64,000 nucleotides of DNA from Eleginops maclovinus (Eukaryota; Chordata; Actinopteri; Perciformes; Eleginopidae), in assembly GCF_036324505.1 (NCBI RefSeq), contig NC_086350.1:18712032-18776031 (forward strand). The letters are read 5' to 3'. The position numbers were made by a program, and so were the translations under genes. The notes below the pieces were generated by a model, which made no database searches, was not told the origin of the DNA, and saw nothing but the letters and a program-made list of their open reading frames with translations. This document shows positions 38,101-48,600 of the stretch, one piece after another; positions within the stretch are counted from its first letter, which is position 1; each line of letters begins with the position of its first letter.

Positions 38101-38505
38101 AAGTACCAACTACGGAGAACTGGCAGAACCAAGTTCCTCAAGAACCTGGACTCTGGTCAACCTATATTCTTCTGTAGTGACTGTGCCTCTCAGATCCGCA
38201 CTCCAGCAGCGTATGTATGCCACCTGGAAGCCCACCTAGGGTTCAGAATCAGAGACCTGGCCAAGCTGTCCCCCAAACAGACTGTCAGGGACTCTCACAC
38301 TCTCACGGAAAAAATTGTGCCCCTGGAGTCTTTCCTTTCTCCACCATCACAAGATGACTGCAGTAGTAATGGGACAGTCTTCCGCTGCCAACTCTGCGTC
38401 CGTAAATTTGCCACTAAGCACGCCATCAAGCTTCACCTCAGCAAGAGCCATGGGAAGTCTCCAGAGGACCATCTGCTATTTGTGAGCGAAGTAGAGAAAC
38501 ACTAA
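35195..38505 (+). CDS. tshz3: Teashirt zinc finger homeobox 3, coding exon 2 (nearly the whole protein)
   Basis: TSHZ3 is a nuclear transcriptional regulator, known in mammals to recruit corepressors such as CtBP and to act in neuron, smooth-muscle and kidney/ureter development. The exon starts after a pyrimidine-rich acceptor ending CAG at 35194 and ends at TAA 38503-38505. With exon 1 the protein is 1116 aa (human TSHZ3 is about 1081). Seen in order, in spliced numbering: acidic N-terminus; serine run then YDWHQSAVAKTLQQ; zinc finger 1 (C229, C232, H245, H251); finger 2 (C290, C293, H306, H312); finger 3 (C403, C406, H419, H425); coiled-coil segment about 639-662; PMDLT CtBP-type motif 816-820; homeodomain about 920-993; finger 4 (C1007, C1010, H1023, H1027); finger 5 (C1078, C1081, H1094, H1099). 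NFQAMEDLVKKVTEKVAKVE and INKAQSGNPSWGGYPSIHAA are TSHZ3-like. All zinc ligands are intact and there is no frameshift. Orthology to the a or b teleost copy is unresolved. Confidence 0.97.
35821..36429 (+). other. Three teashirt-type C2H2 zinc fingers of tshz3
   Basis: Three widely spaced fingers define the teashirt family. Each has the form CX2CX12HX5H, with the unusual five-residue spacing between histidines. Finger 1 begins FRCKGCSAAYDTLVEL, finger 2 LKCMYCGHSFESLQDL, and finger 3 LKCMECGSSHNTLQEL. The RKRSLMEMEGKEDAQKVLKC linker before finger 2 is near-identical to what I recall of mammalian TSHZ1 and TSHZ3. Small departures from the mammalian residues are G for D in finger 1, and N for D plus R for T in finger 3. 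None touches a zinc ligand. Confidence 0.93.
37600..37617 (+). other. CtBP-binding PxDL motif in tshz3
   Basis: The sequence QPMDLT (spliced residues 815-820) corresponds to the QPIDLTKGK motif of mammalian TSHZ3, a PxDLS/T-type docking site for the CtBP corepressor. The I-to-M change leaves the P-x-D-L core intact. The binding function is inferred from the family. Confidence 0.75.
37912..38140 (+). other. Atypical homeodomain of tshz3
   Basis: The segment from RKGRHSNWNPQHLLLLQAHF to KYQLRRTGRTKFLKN is the teashirt homeodomain. The recognition helix reads TGLSMTTISHWLANVKYQLRR, with the W and N of the canonical WFxN core present as HWLANVK. The domain is longer than the usual 60 residues, as is typical of vertebrate TSHZ proteins. 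In mammalian TSHZ1-3, as I recall them, the tail reads TGGTKFLK; here it is TGRTKFLK. Confidence 0.9.
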
Positions 38506-39500
38506 GTTACACTCAGCAGCAGACGTACCGGAAAACATATGCAGAATGGCTATTTAAAACAAAAAATAAAGACTTTGAAAGTGTGGTAATGCACAAAGAG
38601 GGCATGAACTACTGTTAAAAATGTCAGCACAAGGTGTTTACATCTATTCGGCCTATAAACATTTCAGATTTCTGCGTATTTCAAAAATCATTTATTTCAC
38701 ATTAAAATATAATGTAGTTCAAAGATTTTAAGCCTGATTTGTCGTAAGCTTTGTTGTTTGCCTCACTCTATGTACACCCTTGGTATTATGAGGCAACAGA
38801 AGACAGATTATTTCATGATCATGGTGAATTTCTTGACTAGAAAGTCAGCTAATAACTTGAAATGTATTAACTTTATTGTATTTATTTTTGTGAGTTGGAT
38901 TTTAATTTGCTGATAGACTGCATGTTTGACTACATTTCTACAGTCCTGTCCTGTCCAGATTTTAAAATGCCCTTTCAAAATGGTCATTTTTTTTAACACC
39001 TTCAAACAGCCAAATGCCTGGTAAAGCTTCTTAAAAAATCTGCCAAACAGCAAAAGTTCATTGCTTGTTTTTATGGTTTTCTCTGTACAGCCTATTGATT
39101 TTCTTGCTGATTGTAAAAGCTGCCTTGTTCTTTATCATTGAGTGAGGGGCACTTAAAATCCAGGTTTGTGTAAAAATGTATATAAAGTGTATAAGCTTAC
39201 AACTTGCTGTTTAAATTATGCATACTTGTTATATTTCCTAATTTAAGAGGACTATGACTATCCACTGGTGCAGAGCCTTTGAAGAAGATTGAAAAGGACA
39301 TTGTTTTGCACAATAGTTTTATAAATGTTATTTGATAAAAAAAAAAACACTACAAATATGTTAATGCCTTGTGCTTCTATGATTAAATTGAATTAACTGC
39401 TGCATAAAACATTTGTTTTCTTTTGTATTATAAAAAATGTGTAGATCATGGTGCAATATGAATTTCTAAATTAAAGTTATATCTCTAAGACATTCAAAGG
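38506..39500 (+). other. tshz3 3' untranslated region
   Basis: AT-rich sequence follows the stop codon. Candidate polyadenylation signals are AATAAA at 38565-38570 (very early) and ATTAAA at 39470-39475. I take the second as the likely main end, giving a 3' UTR of about 1 kb. The AT-rich composition continues to about 39.7 kb, so a longer form is possible. The end coordinate is an estimate. Confidence 0.55.
39470..39475 (+). terminator. Candidate polyadenylation signal of tshz3 (ATTAAA)
   Basis: This is a common variant hexamer, about 970 bases after the stop codon. An earlier canonical AATAAA at 38565-38570 lies only 60 bases after the stop and could give a very short alternative end. Confidence 0.4.
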
Positions 39501-41470
39501 AATAACACTGTGGATTTCTGGGAAGTTAGATTGTATTTATTCCATTTATTGCAAAAAGGGCCACCAAAGAGAAAATGAAAAAGACATTCAAGAATTTTAT
39601 TTTAAAATATTTATATATTTATATACATGCATGTTTAAAATCAGTTTACTAATCAAGAGATACGTGACACATAACAGTTTAATAATGTAATGTAATTCTA
39701 TTTAATGGCATCTAATTTTGTATCTGGCGTACGGGAAATCCAAACATTTTAAAGAATTCCCCCCTTCCCAATTGTTGTCCCACATTGTGATGACTAAGCA
39801 TTTACAAATCAGCTGACAAGATAGCCCATAAAGCTGCATTTGCAACGAGACTGAGCAGAACTTAAAAACCCTCAGCATTTTTACTGCTGCAGTTGTCTTC
39901 CCAGCCATGATTTGTCTAAATATTCCTGGTGATTCCTGTGTCATCGTACTGTTGTGTGGCGGACTCGGGAGGTGCGAGCGGTGCAACTGCCTGCGAGGCG
40001 TCTGGCAGGTGGTGTGTGCTGCATGTAAACCACCAGATGTTTCTGAAACGAGCCACTGGAGGAGGAGGAGGCAGGCGGGAAGCAACAGCAGGCAGAGTGG
40101 GCTGATTACCACGGGGGCTTGGATGCCATCAGGAGCCCTGGGCACAGACAGCAGATCTGGCACACACCTGGACTCCAAGACTGTCCCTTGGAAAAAATAA
40201 AGCAGATCCTATATACGCGCGCTGAGACAAGCTGACAGTGGTGCAGAATGCACAGACAGGTGCTATTCCCTCAAAGCAGGCTTTTGGATCTAACAATATT
40301 ACTGGCAGGTGTTGATGCTATCAGAGTAGTCACAATTCAGGCTCAGTGCCATGTAATGAGAAAGTTTTTTTATGGTTTTCAGTGTGCATGATGAAGCCTC
40401 ACAGACATAAACTTCTCAGATTCTACACCATCTACCTCTGTCTTATTTGAAGAAGCCCAGGGACACCATGTTCTCTCTGTTTGATGTTCCCAGGCTCTGC
40501 CTGTCATGACTGACTGACTGAGTGACTTGGGGCCGGGGAAGTTATCTGGTTACTATGGTGACGGCCATTTGCCCAGCCTCTAACCCTTCTCGCTCACTCA
40601 ACAGAGGACAGCTCGAGTGCAGCACACCCATTTACTCTCTTAAATCTCATCATCTCGCTTCAGTTCCTCCCACCCGGGAACAGATTAATTAACACACACA
40701 CACTGTGTCCTGACCCCGTCTTCTCACACAAACTCATTACCGCCTCAGACTCGCTCCCGGCCCTCCGACGTTTAGGATACATTGGTCTAACGTTGTGGGA
40801 GAACCCAGTGATGACTCACATCTGACAAGCAGAATAAAGCCCTTAACAAAGGATGATAATTGAAAGATGGGATTCAGACCGTTAGCCATTGATAATGCAA
40901 ATGAAAAAGGCTGAGCTGCCTTATTGAATATCTTGTTGCGTTTATAGAGCTTTCTGAGTCTTTGCAGATATAAAAATTATCTCTTGGAAATTATCAATTC
41001 TTTTTCCAACACTGTATGTGTTGATGAATGCTTTAGGCTTATAGTGATGGACTCGGGGTGAGGGTGGTTGGGGGAGTTAATGAGATAGTTGACACTTTGG
41101 GGGTTAATGAGGGGCTGGAGGGAGAGGGCTAAATGATTGGACTTCTGCTTGGATGAGCATTATAGTGGCTGCTAGAGGAGAGCAATGTGAGAAGCTGTGG
41201 TTCTGCTGTAGCCAATTATTTAACATGAACGACACAAAACTCCTCTCGATTGTATTTTTGTGCGATAATAAAAAGGAGATTAGATGTGTTATCCATTGTT
41301 CTTTTGTCTTGACTATCCTTGAGGGCTGGGTAGTTATAGACGCCGATGCGCCTCAATGCTCCTAAAACAAAGTCAGCAGTGAAGGGGGAAGAAAGGAGGC
41401 GGACAGGACAGGGATAGGATAGGAGGAGAATGAGTCCCCCCACTCCTCCACTCCACAGATCTCCCATCAG
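39501..41470. other. Intergenic DNA between tshz3 and znf536
   Basis: AT-rich at first, then mixed sequence. A frame at 39702-40200 on either strand has no recognisable domain. No gene is supported. Confidence 0.5.
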
Positions 41471-41479
41471 CTCTTGTCA

Positions 41480-41700
41480 TCCCTCTAATGAATATCAGTT
41501 AAATTGCTCTGTGGATCTGAGGAGTTTGGATGTCAATGTGATTTGTGTGAGTGTGGCGGATGGAGGGGCCCAGACTAATGAAAGGCGAGCCTAGCTTGAC
41601 AGAGTGATGAGCATCAAGCCCATCAGACCAATCACACAAGAGTGGCTAACAGCACCGACAGACCGACAGCCGAGGAGAAGAGACTATGTATTTAGGAAAA
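41480..41700. promoter_or_regulatory. Candidate intergenic conserved element
   Basis: Repeat-free block with CTAATGAATATCAGTTAAATTG, GACTAATGAAAGGCG and CAGACCAATCACA cores. No coding signal is seen. Conservation is untested. Confidence 0.27.
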
Positions 41701-43459
41701 CAAAATGGCTGCCAAAATAGCAGTGGATGTCTTTAGAAAGCGTTTAAATATATCACTCCTGTCTCTTCGCTTGTGCAGTGGTGTAAACTGATATGGGCAG
41801 CTGTGTGTGTCACATGAAGATATGTGGTTCTGGAAATACATAAATTGTGATTTCAGTGAGATTTATAGCAGCCAGCTCGCTCGTGTTTTTTAATGCTTGG
41901 TGTTAATCAGACAAACTCTTAAAAATATCAACAGGTTAAGAGGATAAAATGGGTAAATTGCTTTTAAAAAATAGGAACAACGAATCAAATGTTCCTCTAA
42001 GTGTCTCTGGCTTGACGGTGTAATTTGTTGAACAACCGTGTTGTGAGCTACAAATGAGCATCTCCCTAAAACCCTTGCATGCCAAGATGGAAGACAATGT
42101 AAGAAGTGTTGTCCACTCACGCAGCCTCCATAGGAAAGATGACATGATGATTTCAGACAGCAGGGAGGAATCATAGATGGAGCCAAGTTAGCTTCACCTT
42201 GGACCTCTGACCCCTGCCTCTAATGTATGAGAGGAGTCACACCCATATATGACAGTCAATCTAAAGGCCATTCGCCTGTTTCTATTTACGACAGACAGAA
42301 CATATCGCCTTCAATATAATTTTTATATAATTGGCAGATAAGCCAACAATAAAATGCAGGGATTTGTGCTCGGCAAGTGGAAAAGAGACAGAGACAGAGA
42401 TCCCGAGAGGAAGAGACAGAAAGGTAAGGTGGTCTGATTTCCAAAAAGGCGCCTTCACTAGTGAGTGCAGGTTTTCGTGGTGCTGTGTTGCAGTGTGCTG
42501 CGGCTGCCTGAGATAGCTGTCAGAGGCATTTTGGTGTGATATCTGACAGATTTGCTAAAGACACTCGTCTCAGGGCACTACTCTATATATCGTTAGTTTA
42601 ATGCACAATGACATGACCAATTATAGCGAGCTCCATGCTCAAATAGCATGTCAAAACCTGTGTATCAATCCATTAGATCCTGTCTCCCGTCACATTAAGT
42701 GGTACCTTTAGCTATCTGTTCTGCACGTAAAGGAAAATGCTGACGGAATGGAAAACCTGCCTCTGCTGTTCACAGAGCTGATGTCTTTTAGAGAAGGTTT
42801 CTCTCTCTCGTTCTCTTCTCTCTGTTTCCTTGTCTTTCCTTCTTTAACGCTCACTTGCTCATCCCAACCACGAGGCGAAAAAATACATAAACAATACATC
42901 TAGATAATGGCCCGCATTGTTTACTTAGCTCTGAAAATGTGTTTGTGCAAAACTCTAAAATGCATTTAGGAGGAATCAGTCACTCCTTGTAAAACCTTGG
43001 TGACATTGCAGTGTTCTCAAAAAGCAGAGGGAGTGTCATAACAATGTCATATATCGCCATATCAATTGGAATAAGAGGATGAGATAAGTATTTCTTGGAA
43101 CGAACCAGTGAAATCGACCAGTAGCCCGGTGTGCCGCTCCCAGTATTTCTGCATCAACCTGCTTTGTCGGCCATGACAGTAGGTGGGAGGAGGTGTGTGA
43201 TTTAGTGCAGTTGGTCCTAACGACCCCTCTGTCCTTGTGACGAGGACACACAGCCTCGGGGCGCTGGCATGGAGGATGTGCCTTGGACCGCCTGGCACCT
43301 CGCCTGGCACCACGCGTGGCAACACGTCCACAGTCTGCCGCCGCTCTGATGGATTGGCCTGTCTCTAGTGCCACCTTCATGAAATCACTTTTTGATTTGT
43401 TGTCATGTTTTTCTCCTTTTTTGCCTGCTTCTTGGGTTTTTCACGGGTAAGAACACCCT

Positions 43460-43870
43460 CTGGTCAGGTATTACAAGAGTGATTAAATTAACCTTCAATA
43501 AATCAGCATAATAGAGCATTACCTGTGAGCGTGTGAGCGTGCCCGCCTGCCCAACGGTATGAAGGTGTGCGCTCGGGAGGTCAACATCAAATGTCCATCC
43601 ATGACGACTGTATATAACACAGTTGCCCCTTGGCTGAAGCTGCTCTTTCCGATGTGCCATTTCACAGGAAACACATCAATAAGGCGCGATTACAAGGCTG
43701 ACAAAATTAATCTCAACTGTCATTTCATAGAGCTCCGGTTTGAGAGTGCTCTGATCAAGTTACATTAGTGGGAAGCGACTGAATGATTTGGAAAGGAATC
43801 AAAATCCATTTGACTTCCCTTCTGTTTGCCAAGGGCTTATTATCATCAAGTATCATTTCTTATAAGAAAC
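43460..43870. promoter_or_regulatory. Candidate intergenic conserved element
   Basis: Complex repeat-free sequence with GTGATTAAATTAACC, CAAAATTAATCTC and ATGATTTGG cores. No recognisable protein is encoded. Texture-based call. Confidence 0.25.
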
Positions 43871-45000
43871 AAATGACATTTATGAGTGCATTTTAATCTA
43901 AGTTCCTGAATTTAATTCATATAATGCTATAACAGTGGATCTTTGTTTTATCAGCCAGTGTAGGAAATTACATTTGAAGCAGAGAATATGTATGACTTTT
44001 CAAGTGTGGGTGTACACAAGCTTTCAATGAAAATACGAGTAAAATCCAAACTATGATGGAAGGGATTGTTTACCTACAAAAATATAAAACTATCAGACTT
44101 TCAGGATATATGTAGTAAATAAAATTAAGTTCATAAATCAAACCCTGATTGAAATATGATTACTAGTAGCCATTGACGGGTAACTAGATATGGTTTGTAT
44201 TTCAGCCTAACTGTATTGGTTTTATTTTGTTTTTAACTGAGGTGTTATTGGCATCAGTAACCACGTGTGTCACCACTTCAACCAGCTTTACAACTTAAAG
44301 CAAAAGTATTCATCTACAGAATTATGTTCTCATTATGCAATATAAAACTTTACAAATTGGTAAAGTATAATAAATATTATTTAAATGTTGTCATTGATGA
44401 ATATATGTGAAGTAGCATCTCAATGTTATGGAAATATGTAAAAAAATAAGCACTGATGCATCAGATAACATCTCAAGCAAGTTATAGCGCTGGAAAAAAC
44501 ATTATGTACCTATGAATTATAAAGTAACATGAAATGGAAATACTTAAAGATCACGTATTGAATAAGTGAGTCTTTTTGATTATGAGATCTGAGGTGTATG
44601 TGCTATGTAATCACTGTGAACCTATGGAAACACTAATCCATAAAGAAAAGCACACTGCCTGTATTTAGAAACAGTGCTATTAAAAGAGCCTCAGAAAAGT
44701 TGTACACTATATCATCTTTTAAATATAAATGTATATTTAATTGTACCTTTGTAGGTAAATACATAGATGAATAACTTTCTTATCTAAAAAAAAGTTATGC
44801 CTTACATGAAGCTGTTCCCACACATGCTGAGTTGGCAGAGGAACATTTTTTAAGACCGGGGATTCAGCTGTGTGATTTGTAAGTATGAATAAATCCTGTA
44901 ACATAAAAATCCCAAAACATTTCTAACACAGAGCCTACTGTTCCTCATCATACGACTCATTCCTGACAGAGAAACAAGCTAAACCTCAGACAACTCATTC
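43871..45000. other. AT-rich intergenic DNA
   Basis: Noncoding, with no recognised repeat ends and no reading frame of note. Confidence 0.55.
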
Positions 45001-45316
45001 TTTCCATCTGCGCTGTCTTCAGTGTCCTTCACGAGCAAATCTTGACAGCTCTGTCCACAAGAGGAAGGCAAACTCAGGACATCTGTTTCTCTGCTTCACG
45101 GAGACGTGGTGGGGATTTTGACACAGGGTGTCAGGGTAATCTGACAAGACAAGCCTCATGTTATATCGGAGCGTTCAGAAATGTGCTGTCGTCGCTTTGG
45201 CTCGTGTCTTCCGTACATCATTCTGTCTTCTTCTTGAATGTTATGCATTGCGTAGGTGGCATTGAAATGGAATGTCCTGTAAAGTAGACAAAAAAGGGGA
45301 GAGAAGGAAAGAGTGG

Positions 45317-45318
<2 letters not shown>

Positions 45319-45382
<64 letters not shown>
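45319..45382. repeat. (GA)n microsatellite, about 30 units
   Basis: A near-perfect GA run flanked by purine-rich DNA. It generates the Arg-Glu and Leu-Ser repeat frames on the two strands. It is a homopurine mirror repeat. Confidence 0.98.
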
Positions 45383-45387
<5 letters not shown>

Positions 45388-47049
45388 AATGGAGTCCCAC
45401 CCGTGACCTCTTCGGCCGTGCGATGTGTCTGGAGCTGGCATGGGACGCAATTGAGAGTGACACTCCTGGTTGGAGCTGCCAAACTGCCACTTCCTGTCCT
45501 CTTTATTCACACATAGCAGGAGTTTAAGCTGGACGTTTGAAGAGCAGGGAACTGACATGTGTCTCCTTGTACAGCATCGCTTCTGACTGTCATTATTGTG
45601 GTTCATGACCACTCCATCAACATCACAGTCGAACACCCATCAGTGGAACAAGGTTGGGAAATTGGGGGAAATAGAGGGAAAGCAATGGGTCAAGATATTG
45701 ACATTAAGATTGTGTTCTTTTTTTATTCCTAATAGACAGAAATATAAAACTTTCCCTGTCATCATTGCTCCCTTTGTTCAAGTCTTTATGCCTCCTCTGG
45801 TGCATCATTGGATTTTGGAGTCCTCAGTGGCTCAGCGCGATCAAATTGCCGTAGAATTGGAGAAATTGGACTCATAATTTTGATGTTTTGTGTTGAATAA
45901 CCCTTTAACTTTGTTAGGATCAAGTTTGTCACTCTCCCTCTTCTGCTCTCTCCTTTAATGGCTTTGTTTTTCTCCTTTCCAGCATCCCTAATAATGCTTT
46001 CGCCTGAGATGGGTCACTTTCACCAATACAAATAAGATTCAAAGTCATGTGTCCAGCTCCAGGTTTTCATTGAGTTCTGTCCCCTTAGGTCAAGTTTGTT
46101 TTATTTCTCTGATATTGTTGTCTTTCATGCCTTTGTCTTACCCCCATATCCATCTTTGTTTCTGCTCTTTTCTCTTTTTTCTCATTCCCTCTCTGCACAG
46201 GCACACACTCTCACTTGCACACAAGCACACATTATCCTTGGGCTATTACCAGGATAAGTCAATTTGATCCATCCAAGGCAGTGGATGTCATTTTATTCAT
46301 ATATTTTCAAGCCTAGTGACTTTATTAAAGGCTACTGCTTCAATCTATCCTGAATGGATGAATGCACCCACTGATGAAACACAGGAAAAAATGAAGCCCA
46401 CACACCCTGAAATGACCACAGCCAATCAGCCTGTCATTTTCAAACATGTTATCAAATTCTGTGTTTTATATGCAATCGAAAACAGCTTGGTGATTCCGAT
46501 GCTTTTGGCACAATGTTTTCTATTCATCTGTGAGTGAAGAGACAGAGAGCTGCCTGCCCGCCTTTCAATGACAAGAGAATGGCTGTTGAGACTTCCAGCT
46601 TGGGGGAAAAAATTAGATGTTACAGTCAGTCGAGGCACAGAGCAGAGAAAGTTGGAGACGAGACAAAAATGTGTCTATTCATGCCAACTGGTGTCCTGAC
46701 CCTCCTCCAGGCTGCCATTGCCTTCTGTCAGGAGAGGGAATTAAAGGGCCATTCTACAGACTTGAACACTTCCAAAGGCCTCGCCCATTCCTTCTCTCCC
46801 TGCTCTTACTCCTCGCAGGTCAGCACTAGTAAGTGGTGCTGACTGAGGAAACTTCCCATGGAGGTTCATTCAGGGGAAAAAAGCAGGTTCTGTCTCTTTA
46901 AGGTGAGTGTGGATATGCCAGAGTGCACACGGCCAGCTAGTCTTCCAGATCAGAGGGGAAGGTCATACAGAGTTCAGAGTGAAAGGGATGACTGATGGCT
47001 GTGGAGGGACTTTGGTATCTGCTGCTGCACCTCAAAGACCAGGCTTCAG

Positions 47050-47428
47050 TCACTTTGCAGGCCAGGCCATGCTGGGACGGAATAGGGACAGTCAGGACTG
47101 ATCTCAGGTCACAGAGCATTCAGTCTGCCATTAACTGGATCAACATCTAATGGAGAGCCAGTGTTTTCTCTGCTGAGAAATGTTGAGAAAATGTTCTAGC
47201 CATCAGCGACTCAGCTGTTAAAAGTGGATCTGAAAGTTTAAATCTACTCAACGTAAGTCAATCCACTTTCACATACTACTATTTCCAGATAAAAGTTCAT
47301 TTTTAGGTAAACCTTCCTCAGGAAAAGGTGGCACTGGCAATAGCAATTTTACTTAAAGGGACACTCCACTAATTTGACAAAAGTAAGTTCACTTTACTCA
47401 CCCACAACTTGAAAACAGTTGTGTAATG
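47050..47428 (+). repeat. Left arm of the long inverted repeat
   Basis: Reverse complement of 47975-48377 with a few substitutions and short indels. The arms differ in length by about 24 bases because of indels, chiefly near the outer end and around 47170-47240. Confidence 0.85.
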
Positions 47429-47974
47429 TCTTCTGCGGCTCTGAAGGGAGCTTTCTAAAGTTAGAAAAAATATGATGTCATAGTGTTTTTGCAGCTTGAC
47501 ACATATTACAGACTGAATATCAGGATATCTCTACCTTCGCTCCTTTGATTATGACCATTCTGTTTTAATCTGTCTCTATGTGTCCCCAAGGGAACTATAA
47601 GAAGTTCAATACTAAATCATTTGAGGGCCCTTTAAAGATAATTGTGCTATTTGTCAACGCTTTGTCAGCTTTTGTTTCTGCCTGGTCGATTTGCAAAAAA
47701 TGTTTCATGAATGAATACGTTCATACAGAACATGAATATAACGCAACAAAAAAGAGCAGTTTTTTCCCCCTGTAAAATCATCAACTAATCCCAATGTATG
47801 GAACAGATGAATGTACACTATGTTATTGTAGCGCTTACATTTATGAAGATTATAAAACAACAACATGGCGGCTCTGTGGTCTGAACCAAGATGGAAAACC
47901 CTCTTTTTTACCTTGACAACAACAGCACACAATGCTATGAACAGTGGATGGAATTGAAATGTATTATTGGAATG

Positions 47975-48377
47975 CATTACACAACTGTTTTCAAGTAGTT
48001 CTCTTTGTGATGAGTAAAATGAAGTTATGTTTGTCAAATTAGTGTAGTGTCCCTTTAAGTAAAATTGCTGTTGCCAGTGCCACCTTTTCCTGATCCATTT
48101 CTTGAGAGGAAAGTTTACTAAAAAATGAACTTTTATCTTGAAATAGTAGTATGTGAAAGTGGATTGACTTAGGTTGGGTAGGTTTCAACTTTTAGATCCA
48201 CTTTTAACAGCTGAGTCGCTGATGGCAAAAACTTTTTCTTGTTGATTTATCAGCAGAGAAAACACTGGCTCTCCATTAGATGTTGATCCAGTTAATGGCA
48301 GACTGAATGTTCTGTGACCTGAGATCAGTCCTGACTGTCCCTGGTCCGGTCCCAGCTCGGCATGGCCTGCACAGTGA
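47975..48377 (-). repeat. Right arm of the long inverted repeat
   Basis: Matches the left arm in inverse orientation. The outer end is at AGTGA 48373-48377, after which similarity to the left flank stops. Confidence 0.85.
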
Positions 48378-48379
48378 GT

Positions 48380-48600
48380 TGTTTTTTTTGTTGCACTATG
48401 CACTTCGCATTGCTACCAGTCTCATCTGTCTGTCCCTTTTTTAATACATGTACTGTGTTTATATTCTTAGATATTTTTTTAATTTATTTATATGCTTTTA
48501 TTGTCTGCACCATTGGGGAATGAGAGTAATGTCATTGTGATCCTCTTTAGGTCCTGTACACATTGCTGATTGACAATAAAGCTGAGTTTTTTTTATTACA
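48380..48600 (+). mobile_element. L2-like LINE 3' tail fragment
   Basis: The segment reads TTGCACTATGCACTTCGCATTGC ... TCATTGTGATCC ... CCTGTACACATTGCTGATTG then ACAATAAAGCTGAG followed by a T run. Teleost L2-type elements end in the same order of landmarks: 'TTGCACT..', '..CATTTCGTTGT..', '..CTGTAC..TGACAATAAAG'. Only the 3' end is present, as in typical 5'-truncated insertions. It directly abuts the inverted-repeat element. Family assignment is from memory. Confidence 0.5.

Larger units (their letters stand above)
47050..48377. mobile_element. Long inverted-repeat (foldback / MITE-like) DNA element
   Basis: Two long arms, 47050-47428 and 47975-48377, are reverse complements over nearly 400 bases around a spacer of about 546 bases. 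In the outer parts the match is almost exact: both arms share, in opposite orientation, GACTGATCTCAGGTCACAGA, ACTGGATCAACATCTAATGG and AGAGCCAGTGTTTTCTCTGC. The inner arms share ACTTAAAGGGACACT and TTGAAAACAGTTGTGTAATG, with more small differences. The outermost shared tip is TCACT-(T/G)-TGCAGGCC. No transposase is encoded inside; the short frames in the spacer have no domain. This fits a non-autonomous DNA transposon with long terminal inverted repeats. No clear target-site duplication was found, so the superfamily is unassigned. Confidence 0.8.

Noticed and set aside
45156..45636. Leucine/serine-repeat minus-strand frames
   Set aside because: They are translations of the GA microsatellite at 45319-45382.
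47050..48377. Palindromic assembly artefact instead of a mobile element
   Set aside because: The arms carry independent substitutions and small indels and have unique flanks and a unique spacer, which argues against a simple mis-joined duplicate. Not fully excluded without raw reads.
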